Shown: positions 25,956 to 34,423 of the stretch, piece after piece
Numbering within the stretch: position 1 is the stretch's first letter
How the letters are laid out: every line of letters starts with the position of its first letter
Assembly (NCBI RefSeq): GCF_010731535.1
Contig: NZ_AP022581.1
Span: forward strand, 248,001 to 312,000
Origin: Mycobacterium lacus
GTDB lineage: Bacteria > Actinomycetota > Actinomycetes > Mycobacteriales > Mycobacteriaceae
Reading direction: 5' to 3'
DNA: 64,000 nucleotides
Notes under the pieces: model-generated
The model's database searches: none
The model's input: the letters and a program-made list of their open reading frames with translations, nothing else
Told to the model about the DNA's origin: nothing
Translations under genes and position numbers: made by a program

Positions 25956-26248
25956 GCCGCATGCGTGTTGAACTGCTCACCGCGCCCGGATGCCCCCACG
26001 CCAGCGCTGTCAAGCAGATGGTTGTCGACTGTGTGGCCGAACTGGGCGTCGCCGCAAGGATCATCGAGAAGGTCGGCCGGTATCCGTCACCGACGGTGCT
26101 CATCAACGGAATTGACGTGATGCGGCCCGAAGCCGTAGCCGGAATCGGCGACGCGTGCCGACTTGACCTGCCCACACTCCAACGGGTCCGCGGCGCGCTG
26201 CGCGCCCATCGACCGGATCACACCCGCCGGCAGGAGACCAGACCATGA
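25952..26248 (+). CDS. small thioredoxin/glutaredoxin-fold protein of the mer operon
   Basis: A 98-residue thioredoxin-fold protein. VELLTAPGCPHASAV holds one active-site Cys (CPH, not CxxC), and SPTVLINGIDV is the cis-Pro strand. Genes of this type sit between merR and merB in actinobacteria. It may hold or hand over mercury or recycle thiols (inference). GTG 25952 overlaps the merR stop and the end overlaps merB by 4 nt. Confidence 0.75.
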   Translation: MSRMRVELLTAPGCPHASAVKQMVVDCVAELGVAARIIEKVGRYPSPTVLINGIDVMRPEAVAGIGDACRLDLPTLQRVRGALRAHRPDHTRRQETRP

Positions 26249-26871
26249 CCGCCGATCGCCGCGCCGCCGCCGACACCCTGCTTGGCCCGCACCACCAGGC
26301 CGGCAGGAAGCTGATGCGCGCCGCGGTGCGGCTACTCGCCGACGGTGAACCAATCACGATGAGCCAACTCGCAACCGCCGCCGGTGTCGAGGTCGGCGAC
26401 CTCACCACGACGCCCGCGGGCCACGACATCGAATACGACGACCAGCACCGCATCATCGGATGGGGCCTGACCCTCAATCCAACCGCGCACGCCTACATCG
26501 TCAACGGGCGGCGTCTCTACACGTGGTGCGCGGCCGACACCCTGCTGTTCCCGGCGATCCTGGAAAGTCCGGCGCAAATCGAATCACGCTGTCCGACAAC
26601 AGGTACCGTCATCAGGCTAACCGTCGACCCGCACGCCGGAGTGAGTGATGTGTCGCCGGTGACGGCGGTGATCTCGATTCCCGGCCCCCAGGAGATGGAC
26701 ATCGCCAGGGTGCGCGCCACCACATGCGACCCCGGCCGTTTCTTCGCGACCGCCGCGGCCGCCCACGGTTGGCTCGCCGCCCACCCCGATGGGACGGTGC
26801 TGCCGGTGGCGGATGCGTACCCGCACCTGCGGCCGATTGGCAACCGGCTTCTCGACGCAGACGCGCCATGA
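26245..26871 (+). CDS. merB: organomercurial (alkylmercury) lyase MerB
   Basis: A 208-residue MerB. The catalytic residues are in place: Cys95 and Asp98 in TWCAADTLLFP and the second Cys at 161 in ATTCDPGRFF, matching Cys96, Asp99 and Cys159 of the R831b enzyme. MerB breaks C-Hg bonds to give Hg(II) and a hydrocarbon. The N-terminal 80 residues are the usual winged-helix-like part. No merA is seen in this window, so Hg(II) reduction must come from elsewhere. Confidence 0.9.
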   Translation: MTADRRAAADTLLGPHHQAGRKLMRAAVRLLADGEPITMSQLATAAGVEVGDLTTTPAGHDIEYDDQHRIIGWGLTLNPTAHAYIVNGRRLYTWCAADTLLFPAILESPAQIESRCPTTGTVIRLTVDPHAGVSDVSPVTAVISIPGPQEMDIARVRATTCDPGRFFATAAAAHGWLAAHPDGTVLPVADAYPHLRPIGNRLLDADAP

Positions 26872-26892
26872 CCCCGGCGGCAACTGCCCCGG

Positions 26893-27333
26893 CTACCCTG
26901 CCGTCCAGCTGATCAGCGGAGGCCGTACCCGCGCGCACAACGGATGACCCTTCGCGTCGGTGAGACCCAGGCTGCCAACCAACAGCCCAGACGCCGCCGC
27001 GGAATCCAGCACGTCGACCGGCACGTCGGCAAGCATGAGCTTTGCGCGCCGAAACATCGTGAAGCGGCCGGCATCATCGACGCTGCCCCAACTCAAGTAG
27101 ATGAACCGCCCACCTGGTGGGCCCTGAATATAGGGCCCACGCACATCCCCGTCGTTGAGCACACAATCAAGGGTCCACACCGCCGTCGCCGCGTCGCCCG
27201 CATGCGGATCCAACAACTCCTCTCGCCGGTCCCTCCGTTGCACTGCGACGTGGATGTTGGAGTAACCGGGAAAGTCACGCCCCGGTCCGCATTCGCGCCC
27301 CGGCAGCTGCGTTCCCACAATTCTGATTTGCAC
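26893..27333 (-). CDS. DUF5990-family protein
   Basis: A 146-residue protein starting at GTG 27333 ([12 protein letters not shown]), with a weak GGAAG upstream. [20 protein letters not shown] and [11 protein letters not shown] are typical of DUF5990, a small actinobacterial family of unknown function. It overlaps, in a different frame, the C-terminal extension of the MazF-like gene, which suggests that extension is not real coding sequence. Confidence 0.7.
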   Translation of the reverse strand: MQIRIVGTQLPGRECGPGRDFPGYSNIHVAVQRRDRREELLDPHAGDAATAVWTLDCVLNDGDVRGPYIQGPPGGRFIYLSWGSVDDAGRFTMFRRAKLMLADVPVDVLDSAAASGLLVGSLGLTDAKGHPLCARVRPPLISWTAG

Positions 27334-27761
27334 ACTTCCATCCTGACGCGATGCGGTCGGTCCCGGGTTAACTCTGGCGAGGCAGAACGCATTTTGGCTC
27401 GAGCGATTTGGATGCCCAGAATCAGCGCGAGGGCGCGTTCGATTTGCCGCATCGTGTCGGGGGTCAGGGTGCCGAGTCGCTTGCGTAGGTGGGTGCGGGC
27501 GATGGCGCGGATCCCGCGGCAGACGGCGACACTTTCGGTTTCGACGCCTTCGGCGGCTGAGATGCATGGCCGCAACGCGTTGTGGGCGAGTGAGCTAGGC
27601 GCAGGTACCACGACGATGAGTTCGTCACCGATGCCGGCGAGGATGTCGTCGACGGAGACGACGACCGCAGGGCGGTGTTTGCCGGGTTCGCCGGCGCGGG
27701 CGGCGCCGAGGGCGACGAGCCAGAGTTCGCCGCGTTGCGGTTCAGCCAAGGCCGTCGCCAA
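27093..27761 (-). CDS. MazF/PemK-like toxin with run-on C-terminus
   Basis: The first 115 residues are MazF-like: [25 protein letters not shown] (RPxxVVS), and [13 protein letters not shown], then a final helix [10 protein letters not shown]. MazF proteins are sequence-specific endoribonucleases. The start is taken as TTG 27761, 20 nt inside the antitoxin gene. No stop occurs after the helix; the frame runs on about 100 residues through the start of the DUF5990 gene, so the original stop has probably been lost by frameshift. Activity is uncertain. Confidence 0.65.
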   Translation of the reverse strand: MATALAEPQRGELWLVALGAARAGEPGKHRPAVVVSVDDILAGIGDELIVVVPAPSSLAHNALRPCISAAEGVETESVAVCRGIRAIARTHLRKRLGTLTPDTMRQIERALALILGIQIARAKMRSASPELTRDRPHRVRMEVCKSELWERSCRGANADRGVTFPVTPTSTSQCNGGTGERSCWIRMRATRRRRCGPLIVCSTTGMCVGPIFRAHQVGGSST

Positions 27762-27981
27762 TTGTGGTGTCCCAGTCGCGGTTCTCGTCGCGGACGGCTG
27801 ACAGCGCCGCCTCGGCGCGGGTGGCCTCACGTTCGGGCGCGGAAGATCGCCTCCTGTTCGGCACGGGTGGCCAGCTCCGTGAGTAGAGCGGCGATGGAGA
27901 CCCCGCGCTGGCGGGGTTCCGGCTCAGAGTCGCGACCGGCTGGCCGCCCAGGCCCCTGATCATGGTCGTTGGTGTAGACAT
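27742..27981 (-). pseudogene. MazE-like antitoxin, frameshifted
   Basis: From ATG 27981 the open frame gives 79 residues whose end ([26 protein letters not shown]) is typical of actinobacterial antitoxins. The middle antitoxin-like segment [20 protein letters not shown] is in another frame of the same stretch and joins the end if one C is removed near 27842. The gene therefore carries at least one indel, probably two. It overlaps the toxin gene, as in real MazEF pairs. Confidence 0.55.
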
Positions 27982-28004
27982 ATTTAGTGGTCTACCTAGT
28001 AGAC
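27974..28004. promoter_or_regulatory. repeated GTAGAC/GTCTAC operator of the MazEF-like pair
   Basis: Three half-sites lie in 31 nt: GTAGAC at 27974, then the palindrome GTCTACCTAGTAGAC at 27990-28004. The first overlaps the antitoxin start codon. This is the usual place for toxin-antitoxin autoregulation. Confidence 0.55.
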
Positions 28005-28056
28005 ATGAACTAGCGCCGGTAACCTCTAGCGCGCCGAGTCTCACCTAAAAGTCGGG

Positions 28057-28863
28057 TCAGTACCGCCAGCCCTCGGCGGCCTGGTCGTCGAACGTGCGGT
28101 CAATGCGCTCGAACCTGCGGCGGATCGACGCGCGGGCGGCAGCGTGCGGCAGCACATACAGGTGGTTAGCCAAAATCGCGTCGGCTGTCAGGCGTGCCAC
28201 GTCGTCGACGCCCAGGCCGGCGTCCTGCGCGGGGAGCGGCCCGACCGACGGTCCGTGATCGGTTCCGCGGATTCGTTCCGAGTTGGCGAGCAGTTTGGTT
28301 TCAACGACCATCGGACACAGCACCGAGACCCCGACCCCGCGGTCCTTGACCTCGCGGGCCAGGGTTTCCGCGAGGCCGACGACGCCATACTTGGCAACGC
28401 CGTATGCGCCGAGTCCGGCATTGGGCACGAGCCCGGCGAAGGACGCGGTAAAAGCGATGTGGCCGCCCCGTTCCAGCAGCCTCGGCAAGAACGCTTCGAC
28501 GGCGTGGATCGAGCCCCACAGGTCGATATCGATCACCCATCGCCAGTCGTCGTGCGTCATTTCCACAAGAGGACCCGCCACGACAATGCCGGCGTTGCTG
28601 AATACGACGTCGATGCGGCCCAGCAGGCGGAAAGCCTCGTCCGCGAGGTGACGGACCTCGTCCAGATGGCGAACGTCGCACATCACGCCGTGGGCCTCGA
28701 GCCCCTCGGAACGTAGCCCGGCGACGGCCTGTTCCAGCCCGGGCTCGTCGATGTCGGCAAGCACGACTTTGGCTCCGCGGCGGGCGAATTCGGTGGCGGT
28801 GGCCAAACCGATGCCGCTCGCGCCGCCGGTAATCACCGCCCCCCGGCCCTCGAATCCGTCCAT
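28057..28863 (-). CDS. SDR-family oxidoreductase
   Basis: A 268-residue SDR: TGGASGIG near residue 13, ADID after strand 2, SNAGIVV near 88, YGVAK active-site motif near 155. The long C-terminus ending DDQAAEGWRY and the insert LYVLPHAAARASIRRRFERI are typical of a mycobacterial SDR group acting on hydrophobic substrates. ATG 28863 is preferred to the upstream extension. It is the last gene of the minus-strand P450-SDR-SDR operon. Confidence 0.85.
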   Translation of the reverse strand: MDGFEGRGAVITGGASGIGLATATEFARRGAKVVLADIDEPGLEQAVAGLRSEGLEAHGVMCDVRHLDEVRHLADEAFRLLGRIDVVFSNAGIVVAGPLVEMTHDDWRWVIDIDLWGSIHAVEAFLPRLLERGGHIAFTASFAGLVPNAGLGAYGVAKYGVVGLAETLAREVKDRGVGVSVLCPMVVETKLLANSERIRGTDHGPSVGPLPAQDAGLGVDDVARLTADAILANHLYVLPHAAARASIRRRFERIDRTFDDQAAEGWRY

Positions 28864-28874
28864 GGGACGGAACC

Positions 28875-29714
28875 CTATTTCAGGCAGCCACCCGCGTCGA
28901 CGGGGAGGGTTACCCCGGTGATGTACCGGGATTCGTCGGAGGCCAGGAACAGCACGGCATTGCTGATGTCCTTGGCTTCGACCCACGGAATCGGCAGCGT
29001 GTGGAACATCTGACAGATCGCGGCCATGTCGTCGGGACCGGGATTCTTTAGATCCGGGCGGAACAGCTTCCAGGTCCCCTCGTTCATGATCATCGGGGTG
29101 CTGACATGGGTGGGGTGCACGGAGTTGACCCGAATCATGTGCTTCCCCAACTCGACCGCGAAGGAGCGCATGATGCCCACCACGCCGTGTTTGGCCGCGA
29201 CGTAGCTACCGCAGTGGGGGTAGGCCTTCAGCCCACCGACCGAGCTGGTCAAGATGGCCGAACCGCCGTTGCCGGTCGTGATCAGGTGTGGCACACCGGC
29301 TTTCACGGTCTTCCACACACCTGACAGGTTTACGTCGATCATTTCCTGCCAGTCGTGTTCGGTGGTCTTGTCCAAGGTGTCGCCGCCGTTGCCGATGCCG
29401 GCGTTGGCCACGATGATGTCCAGCCGGCCCAACTGCTCGACACCGGTATCCACCGCGGCTTTCAGCGCGTCGTAATCGCGCACGTCGACCTCGGCCGTGA
29501 AGATCCTGCGGTTATGGCCCTTGACGAGATCGGCGGTCCGCGCCAGATCCTCGGGCGTCGACGCCGGGATGGTGGTGTTCTCGACGATCGGCTTACAGAC
29601 GTCGATGGCGATGATGTCGGCGCCCTCCTGCGCCAACCGCACCGCGTGGCTGCGGCCCTGACCGCGCGCCGCCCCGGTGATAAAGGCGACCTTGCCATCT
29701 ACGCGTCCCGTCAT
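28875..29714 (-). CDS. mycofactocin-coupled SDR-family oxidoreductase
   Basis: A 279-residue SDR with the features of the mycofactocin-dependent group: TGAARGQGRSHAVRLA, the IDVCKPI insert after strand 2, and the extra TPEDLARTADLVKGHNRR segment. YVAAK is the active-site motif. These enzymes keep NAD tightly bound and pass electrons to mycofactocin instead of free NAD. It lies between a P450 and another SDR, so it probably oxidises the alcohol made by the P450. Confidence 0.87.
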   Translation of the reverse strand: MTGRVDGKVAFITGAARGQGRSHAVRLAQEGADIIAIDVCKPIVENTTIPASTPEDLARTADLVKGHNRRIFTAEVDVRDYDALKAAVDTGVEQLGRLDIIVANAGIGNGGDTLDKTTEHDWQEMIDVNLSGVWKTVKAGVPHLITTGNGGSAILTSSVGGLKAYPHCGSYVAAKHGVVGIMRSFAVELGKHMIRVNSVHPTHVSTPMIMNEGTWKLFRPDLKNPGPDDMAAICQMFHTLPIPWVEAKDISNAVLFLASDESRYITGVTLPVDAGGCLK

Positions 29715-29729
29715 GAATAACTCAACTCC

Positions 29730-30929
29730 TCAGCTCACAACGGCCGGCATCGTCTCCCAGCCGCGCACGGTGGATGTCGGGGAAAGCTTGGCCTCGGCAA
29801 GGTCGACGTCCCAGTCGGGGAAACGCTTGAGGATCTCCTCGAGCGCGATCCGCCCCTCGAGGCGGGCCAGCGCCGAGCCGAGGCAGTAGTGGGTGCCGAC
29901 ACTGAACGTCAGATGCTGGTGCGCCTCGCGGAAGATGTCGAAAACGTCGCCGTCCGGCGGGAATTGGCGATGATCGTGGTTCGCCGCCCCGATGAGCATC
30001 ATCATCACGCTGCCCGCGGGCACCCGCTGGCCGTAGTACTCGACATCACGGGTGACATAGCGCGCCACGTGCGGCGCGGGCGGCTCGTAGCGCAGCAGTT
30101 CCTCGACGGCCTGCGCGATCAACGACGGGTCCTCGACCAGCTTGCGACGCTGGTCGGGATGCTCGGCCAACAGCTTGCCGGCCCAGCCGATGAGTCGGGT
30201 GGTGGTCTCGTTGCCGGCCCCGGACACGACGCTGACGTAGGTGAGGAGTTCGTCGCGGGTGAGCCGGCGAACGGTTCCCGTCTCGTCCTCGAACTCGACG
30301 TTGAGCAGTTCGGTCATGATGTCGTCGGAGGGATGTTCGGTGCGCCAGTCGATGTATTGGCCAAAGAACTCGCCACTGGCCATGCCCTGCGCGATGGCCA
30401 TCGGCTTACCGGCCTCGGTGCGCATCTGCGCGTTGGCGAGATCGCGCGCGGCTTCTTGGTCTTCCTCGGGCACACCCAGCAGCATGCCGATCACCCGCAT
30501 CGGCATCGGCGCGCCAAGGTCGGCGACGAAGTCGAACCGGTCGCTGCCGACCAGCGGATCCAAACTCCGAGCACAGAATTCGCGGATCTTGGGTTGCAGG
30601 TCGTTGATCTTGCGCGGTGTGAACATGCGAGACAACAGCTTGCGATGGACGTCGTGGATCGGCGGATCTTCGAAGATGAGCACGCCCGGCGGCATCTCGA
30701 TATCCGCGCGGATGACCTCGAGTATCGCGCCGCGGGCCGAGCTGAAGGTCTGGTGATCGACGATCGCGTGGTCGACGTCGGCAAACCGGCTCAGCGCGTA
30801 GAAGTCGTGCTGCTCGTTGTAGTACAGCGGCGCCTCCTCGCGGAGCCGCCGGAACATCGGGTAGGGGTCGGCGTTGAGTTCCACGTCATACGGATCGAAG
30901 TGGACGTCGCTGGCCGCGCGGATTGTCAA
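29730..30929 (-). CDS. cytochrome P450
   Basis: A 399-residue P450 from TTG 30929 (MTIRAASDVHFDPYD); a longer reading to 31019 adds a basic tail without P450 features. Motifs are SGAGNETT (I-helix), EELLRYEPP (ExxR) and FSVGTHYCLGSALARLEG (heme Cys; the first Gly is Ser). No ferredoxin gene adjoins it. It is the first gene of the operon with two SDRs, and a GAGAAT-type operator lies 140 nt upstream. Confidence 0.88.
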   Translation of the reverse strand: MTIRAASDVHFDPYDVELNADPYPMFRRLREEAPLYYNEQHDFYALSRFADVDHAIVDHQTFSSARGAILEVIRADIEMPPGVLIFEDPPIHDVHRKLLSRMFTPRKINDLQPKIREFCARSLDPLVGSDRFDFVADLGAPMPMRVIGMLLGVPEEDQEAARDLANAQMRTEAGKPMAIAQGMASGEFFGQYIDWRTEHPSDDIMTELLNVEFEDETGTVRRLTRDELLTYVSVVSGAGNETTTRLIGWAGKLLAEHPDQRRKLVEDPSLIAQAVEELLRYEPPAPHVARYVTRDVEYYGQRVPAGSVMMMLIGAANHDHRQFPPDGDVFDIFREAHQHLTFSVGTHYCLGSALARLEGRIALEEILKRFPDWDVDLAEAKLSPTSTVRGWETMPAVVS

Positions 30930-31068
30930 CGGTGGTCGCCTCTCGCCGGAACCGCGCTCACCCCGTTCCCCCGGCGAGCGCGAATCGTGTCGCATCTGAA
31001 CTCTGTCATCACCCACCAACGAGTGTCAACGCCGAATCCGTTTTAGCCAATTTGTGTTTGCAAATATC

Positions 31069-31083
31069 GAGAATACTGTTCTC
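31069..31083. promoter_or_regulatory. GAGAAT-N3-ATTCTC operator, site A
   Basis: GAGAATACTGTTCTC matches the palindrome at 11 of 12 fixed positions. It lies between the P450 operon start and the end of the TetR gene, upstream of the P450. Confidence 0.65.
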
Positions 31084-31128
31084 ACCAATGCAGCCACGGG
31101 CGATATTCGCTCCGGTCACAAGCGGTTC

Positions 31129-31788
31129 TCAGCCGCTCGCGCGCGCGAATCCGCGTGAGCAGAAGTCCCACACCTCGTCGGCGGTGATGGGATGGATTGT
31201 CGCGTCGTCGGGGGCGCCGCTGGACTGCGCGATGAACATGACCGTCTGCATCGTCATGGCGGCCACCCGCTTGGGGTTGATACCGGCGCGCAGCTCGCCG
31301 GCGTCACCGGCGGCTTCCATCAATTCGGTGAGCAACGCCAGCAGGGGCGCGTGGGCGACCTTGACCTCGGCCGGGTGCGTGACCAGCAGCCGCGGCGCAA
31401 AGTCGGTGAACAGCGGCCGCTTGGCCGTCGGGTCCGGCCGTGAGGCCTCATACAACAGCTCGACGGCGACCTTCAGCCGTTCCAGCGGATCGGAGTGGCT
31501 TTCCGTGGCGGCGCGGATCTGGTCGGCCGATCGGCTCAGCGCGTCTTCGAACAGCGCGAGCAGGAGCTCATGCTTGCCGTCGAATTGCAGGTAGAAGCTT
31601 CGCAGCGACTGGCGTGACCGGTCCACGACCTCCTGGACGGTAAAGTCCGTGCTGCCCTTTTCGATGATGATCGCCTGTGCCGCATCCAGGAAGCGTTGAA
31701 CGCGCTGTGCCGCCCGCAGTTTCGCGGTTTTGATGGAGCGTTCGACGGCGCGCTGCTTCCAGGCCGGCTCTTCGCTGGGGTTGGTCAT
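31129..31788 (-). CDS. TetR-family regulator, candidate master of the GAGAAT regulon
   Basis: A 219-residue TetR protein. The HTH region is residues 25-75 (RFLDAAQAIIIEKGSTDFTV, QEVVDRSRQSLRSFYLQF), preceded by a basic, helical 24-residue leader (KQRAVERSIKTAKLRAAQ). ATG 31788 was chosen over a longer reading. Good GAGAAT-N3-ATTCTC sites lie on both sides of the gene, at 31069 and 31911, so it is the best candidate to bind the sites found upstream of six other operons. The ligand is unknown; acyl-CoA esters are common for TetR proteins next to such genes. Confidence 0.8.
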   Translation of the reverse strand: MTNPSEEPAWKQRAVERSIKTAKLRAAQRVQRFLDAAQAIIIEKGSTDFTVQEVVDRSRQSLRSFYLQFDGKHELLLALFEDALSRSADQIRAATESHSDPLERLKVAVELLYEASRPDPTAKRPLFTDFAPRLLVTHPAEVKVAHAPLLALLTELMEAAGDAGELRAGINPKRVAAMTMQTVMFIAQSSGAPDDATIHPITADEVWDFCSRGFARASG

Positions 31789-32128
31789 CGACGGCCCGGT
31801 CGATTGCCGCGAGGGGAGAACATGATTTGACTGTACCGGAGAACGTCGTGGCATTGCTGCGTTCGCCCCCCTTACGGACGACGTGTTGGAGATCGTAGCT
31901 TTCCCATGACGAGAATAGTATTCTCTTATATGCCCGTATGGAAGCCGATTGCGAAGAGTTACGCCACGAGGAGTTCGGCGGAGGTGCGGCTGTTGGGCTC
32001 CGCGGCGCCGGCCCGGGCGGACCGCGGGGAAGAGGATGCTTGCGCGAGTGTGAATCTGGCGACGGTTCGTCGGGGGCGTGTCGCGTCGCTGAATTCACAG
32101 TGGGCTGACTCACTGCGCCGATGGCCAG
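31789..32128. other. intergenic region with tetR operator
   Basis: 340 nt between the TetR start and the end of the acyl-CoA dehydrogenase operon. It holds operator B at 31911-31925, about 120 nt upstream of tetR. I see no credible gene; open frames here have no family features. Confidence 0.6.
31911..31925. promoter_or_regulatory. GAGAAT-N3-ATTCTC operator, site B
   Basis: GAGAATAGTATTCTC is a perfect palindrome with a central G. It lies upstream of the TetR gene at 31129-31788, consistent with autoregulation. Confidence 0.75.
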
Positions 32129-32917
32129 CTAGAGATTCGCCAGCCGCGGCGCAGATCCGTTGGCAACCACGGTGGCTCCCGCCTCGCGCGTCAGTTCGCG
32201 CGCGCTGCCCAGTAGTCCGTCCAGGATCAAGACCCGCTTGACGTGATGATGCAACCGGTGTTCGGCGGTGAAGCCGATGCCACCGAGCACCTGCTGGCAG
32301 TGACGCGCGGTGGTCAGCGCCGCCTGGCCGGCGGCGGCCTTGGCCAGCAGACAAGCGAATTCATCGGATTCGTCGGTTTGTCGCAGCGTCGCCTCGGCGC
32401 CTTCGATGGCGACGAGCGTTTCGGCCAACCGGTGCCGGACTGCCTGGAACGATGCGATCGGTCGGCCGAACTGAACACGGTCCAGGGCGTGCTGGCGTGC
32501 CAGTGACAGCATCGCGCGGCCGGTGCCGACCAGCCACCAGCCCAAAGCGCGCCTTCCGGCAGCGAACGGCACCGGATCGCCTGCTGGCACACGGTGTATC
32601 GGGAGTTCGGGGTCAAGCGCCGACGCGGGCTCACCGGCGCGTTCCCAGACCACCCACGAGCCGCCCGCAAACGGCAGTGGCAAGGCACCGCCGCCCGCAC
32701 GCCCGGCCGCCCGCAGCACGACGTCGTTGAGGATGGGCGCATGCGCGCCGGTCTCGCCAAGCAGCCGGAACACCAACGGAATTGCGATGTCCGGGATTTC
32801 AGCGAGCATGTCGAGCCAGCCGAGGTCGGCCAATGCCGCGTCGAGCTTGGCGCCCGATGCGGCGATCATCGTCGTTCGCACTGCGACGGCCAGCATGCGC
32901 TGCGCCTCAGGGTCCAC
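32129..32917 (-). CDS. acyl-CoA dehydrogenase, beta-type subunit
   Basis: A short, 262-residue acyl-CoA dehydrogenase. The C-terminal helical domain is clear (DRVQFGRPIASFQAVRHRLA and HCQQVLGGIGFTAEHRLHHH), while the N-terminal and beta domains are reduced. In mycobacteria such short subunits pair with a full-size partner as alpha2-beta2 FadE enzymes acting on steroid or other bulky CoA esters. The partner would be the next gene upstream, 3 nt away. It is the last gene of the seven-gene operon. Confidence 0.85.
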   Translation of the reverse strand: MDPEAQRMLAVAVRTTMIAASGAKLDAALADLGWLDMLAEIPDIAIPLVFRLLGETGAHAPILNDVVLRAAGRAGGGALPLPFAGGSWVVWERAGEPASALDPELPIHRVPAGDPVPFAAGRRALGWWLVGTGRAMLSLARQHALDRVQFGRPIASFQAVRHRLAETLVAIEGAEATLRQTDESDEFACLLAKAAAGQAALTTARHCQQVLGGIGFTAEHRLHHHVKRVLILDGLLGSARELTREAGATVVANGSAPRLANL

Positions 32918-32920
32918 GCC

Positions 32921-34004
32921 TCACTCCCTCCCGAGGTCGAGCAGCCGGCGCGCGATGATATTGCGCTGAATCTCGGCGGTACCGCCGTAGATGGTCGCCG
33001 CGCGCGAGTAGAGGTACTCCGAGCGCCACGGTGGGTCTTCGAGTTCGAGCGCCCCCGGCAGCAGGTCGCGGACGGTGTCGTAGAGCCGTTGCTCGGCGGT
33101 GGCCAGCAGCACCTTGTCGATCGAGGTCTCCGGCCCGAGCCGCTCTCCGTCGGAAAACCGGTGCTGGGTGGCTCGTGACCGGCAGCGCACCGTGTGCAAC
33201 GCGAGATAGGCTGCGCCCAAGGCGGATTCGTCGAGATCCTGCGCTTCGGCGATGAGTGCGTCGAATCGCGAGTAAAGGTAGGCGATGCGCTGCCACAAGC
33301 AGGTGGAGCGTTCGTAGGGCAGCAGGTCCATCGCGAGCCGCCAGCCGTCGCCCGGCCGGCCCAGCATCCGGCTCGCCGGAATAACCACATCGTCGTAGTA
33401 CACCTCACAGAATTCGTCGACCCCGTGCATGGTCCGCAGCGGCCGAATCGTGATGCCCGGTGAGTCCAAGTCGACGAAGAAGGCGGTGAGTCCGTCATGC
33501 CCCGGTGCGGGTGAGCAGGACGCACCGGGTGGAGAACTGCGCGAAGCTCGTCCAGACCTTCTGACCGTTGACGATCCAGTCCTCTCCCCGGGGTGTGGCG
33601 CGGGTGGTCAGTGACGCCAGGTCGCTACCGGAGCCCGGTTCGGAAAAGCCTTGACACCACCGCTCGCGGCCGGACAGCAGTCGCGGCACCATTTCCGCGG
33701 CGAGTTCCGCAGGGGCGTAATCGATCATCGTGGGTGCCAGCACCTCGACCATCGAATACGGGCCGGGTTCGGCGAGACGGCGGCCCACCACCTCCTCGCC
33801 GACGATCGAGCGAAGCACCGCAGCCCCACCCAATCCGCCGACCTCGACGGGCCAGCCGTACCGCATCCAGTCGGCGTCATACAGGGCCCGGTGGACGCGG
33901 GCGAGTTGCCGCATCTGGCCTTGCAGCGAGCGATCGGATCCGGGTGTGAGATCGTGGTCGTCGAGCCACGCGCGCAGATCCGCCCGGAACTGCGCGATGT
34001 TCAC
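32921..34004 (-). pseudogene. acyl-CoA dehydrogenase, alpha-type subunit, frameshifted
   Basis: The N-terminal half starts at GTG 34004 (VNIAQFRADLRAW) and reads FSEPGSGSDLASL and WIVNGQKVWTSFAQ up to LLTRTG, where it stops at 33495. The C-terminal half is in another frame from about 33500, starting GHDGLTAFFVDL and ending with the usual IYGGTAEIQRNIIARRLL. One indel in the G-run near 33498 separates them. All expected domains are present, so a sequencing error or recent mutation is likely. GTGA coupling to the SnoaL-like gene upstream is intact. Confidence 0.8.
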
Positions 34005-34423
34005 GGGGCCGGACGGCCGACGGTGTGTGGGCGCCCGGAGTCGTGCACGCCGCTGCGGCGAATGAACGTCATGGCACGGGTCTTCAGCCGCCATCCGTCG
34101 GGGGTGCGGGAGTAGGTGTCGCGGTAATACCCGATCCGCATGTCGTGAGTTGCGTGTTCGATGAAGCACAACGGCTGCGTCCCGCTGGCCGAATCGCCGT
34201 CGAGCTCCACTGCCGCGGTCCCGGTGAGAAACAAGCCCTTTGGGGCGGCGGCCACCAACTCGGGAAACCGGTCCAACCGGTACGTGTCGCCGAACGCGCT
34301 GTAGGTTCCGTCGGGCGTGAAGACGTCCAGCAGTCCGTCGATGTCCCCTTGGGTGATGGTGACCGCGTAGCGCGCGAGCAGCTGCTGGATCTCGACCAAG
34401 TCGTCAGTTCTGGTTGTTGGCAT
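34001..34423 (-). CDS. SnoaL-like / NTF2-fold protein
   Basis: A 140-residue protein of the NTF2-like SnoaL superfamily. The start EIQQLLARYAVTITQGDIDG and the middle LLDVFTPDGTYSAFG are typical, as is IGYYRDTYSRTPDGWRLKTR. Members are isomerases, hydrolases or dehydratases, and often partners in aromatic and steroid degradation. It overlaps the amidohydrolase by 20 nt and the acyl-CoA dehydrogenase by 4 nt. Confidence 0.82.
   Translation of the reverse strand: MPTTRTDDLVEIQQLLARYAVTITQGDIDGLLDVFTPDGTYSAFGDTYRLDRFPELVAAAPKGLFLTGTAAVELDGDSASGTQPLCFIEHATHDMRIGYYRDTYSRTPDGWRLKTRAMTFIRRSGVHDSGRPHTVGRPAP

Noticed and set aside
31906..32241. 111-residue plus-strand frame overlapping operator B
   Set aside because: It contains the operator, runs into the antisense of the FadE gene, and has no recognisable domain.
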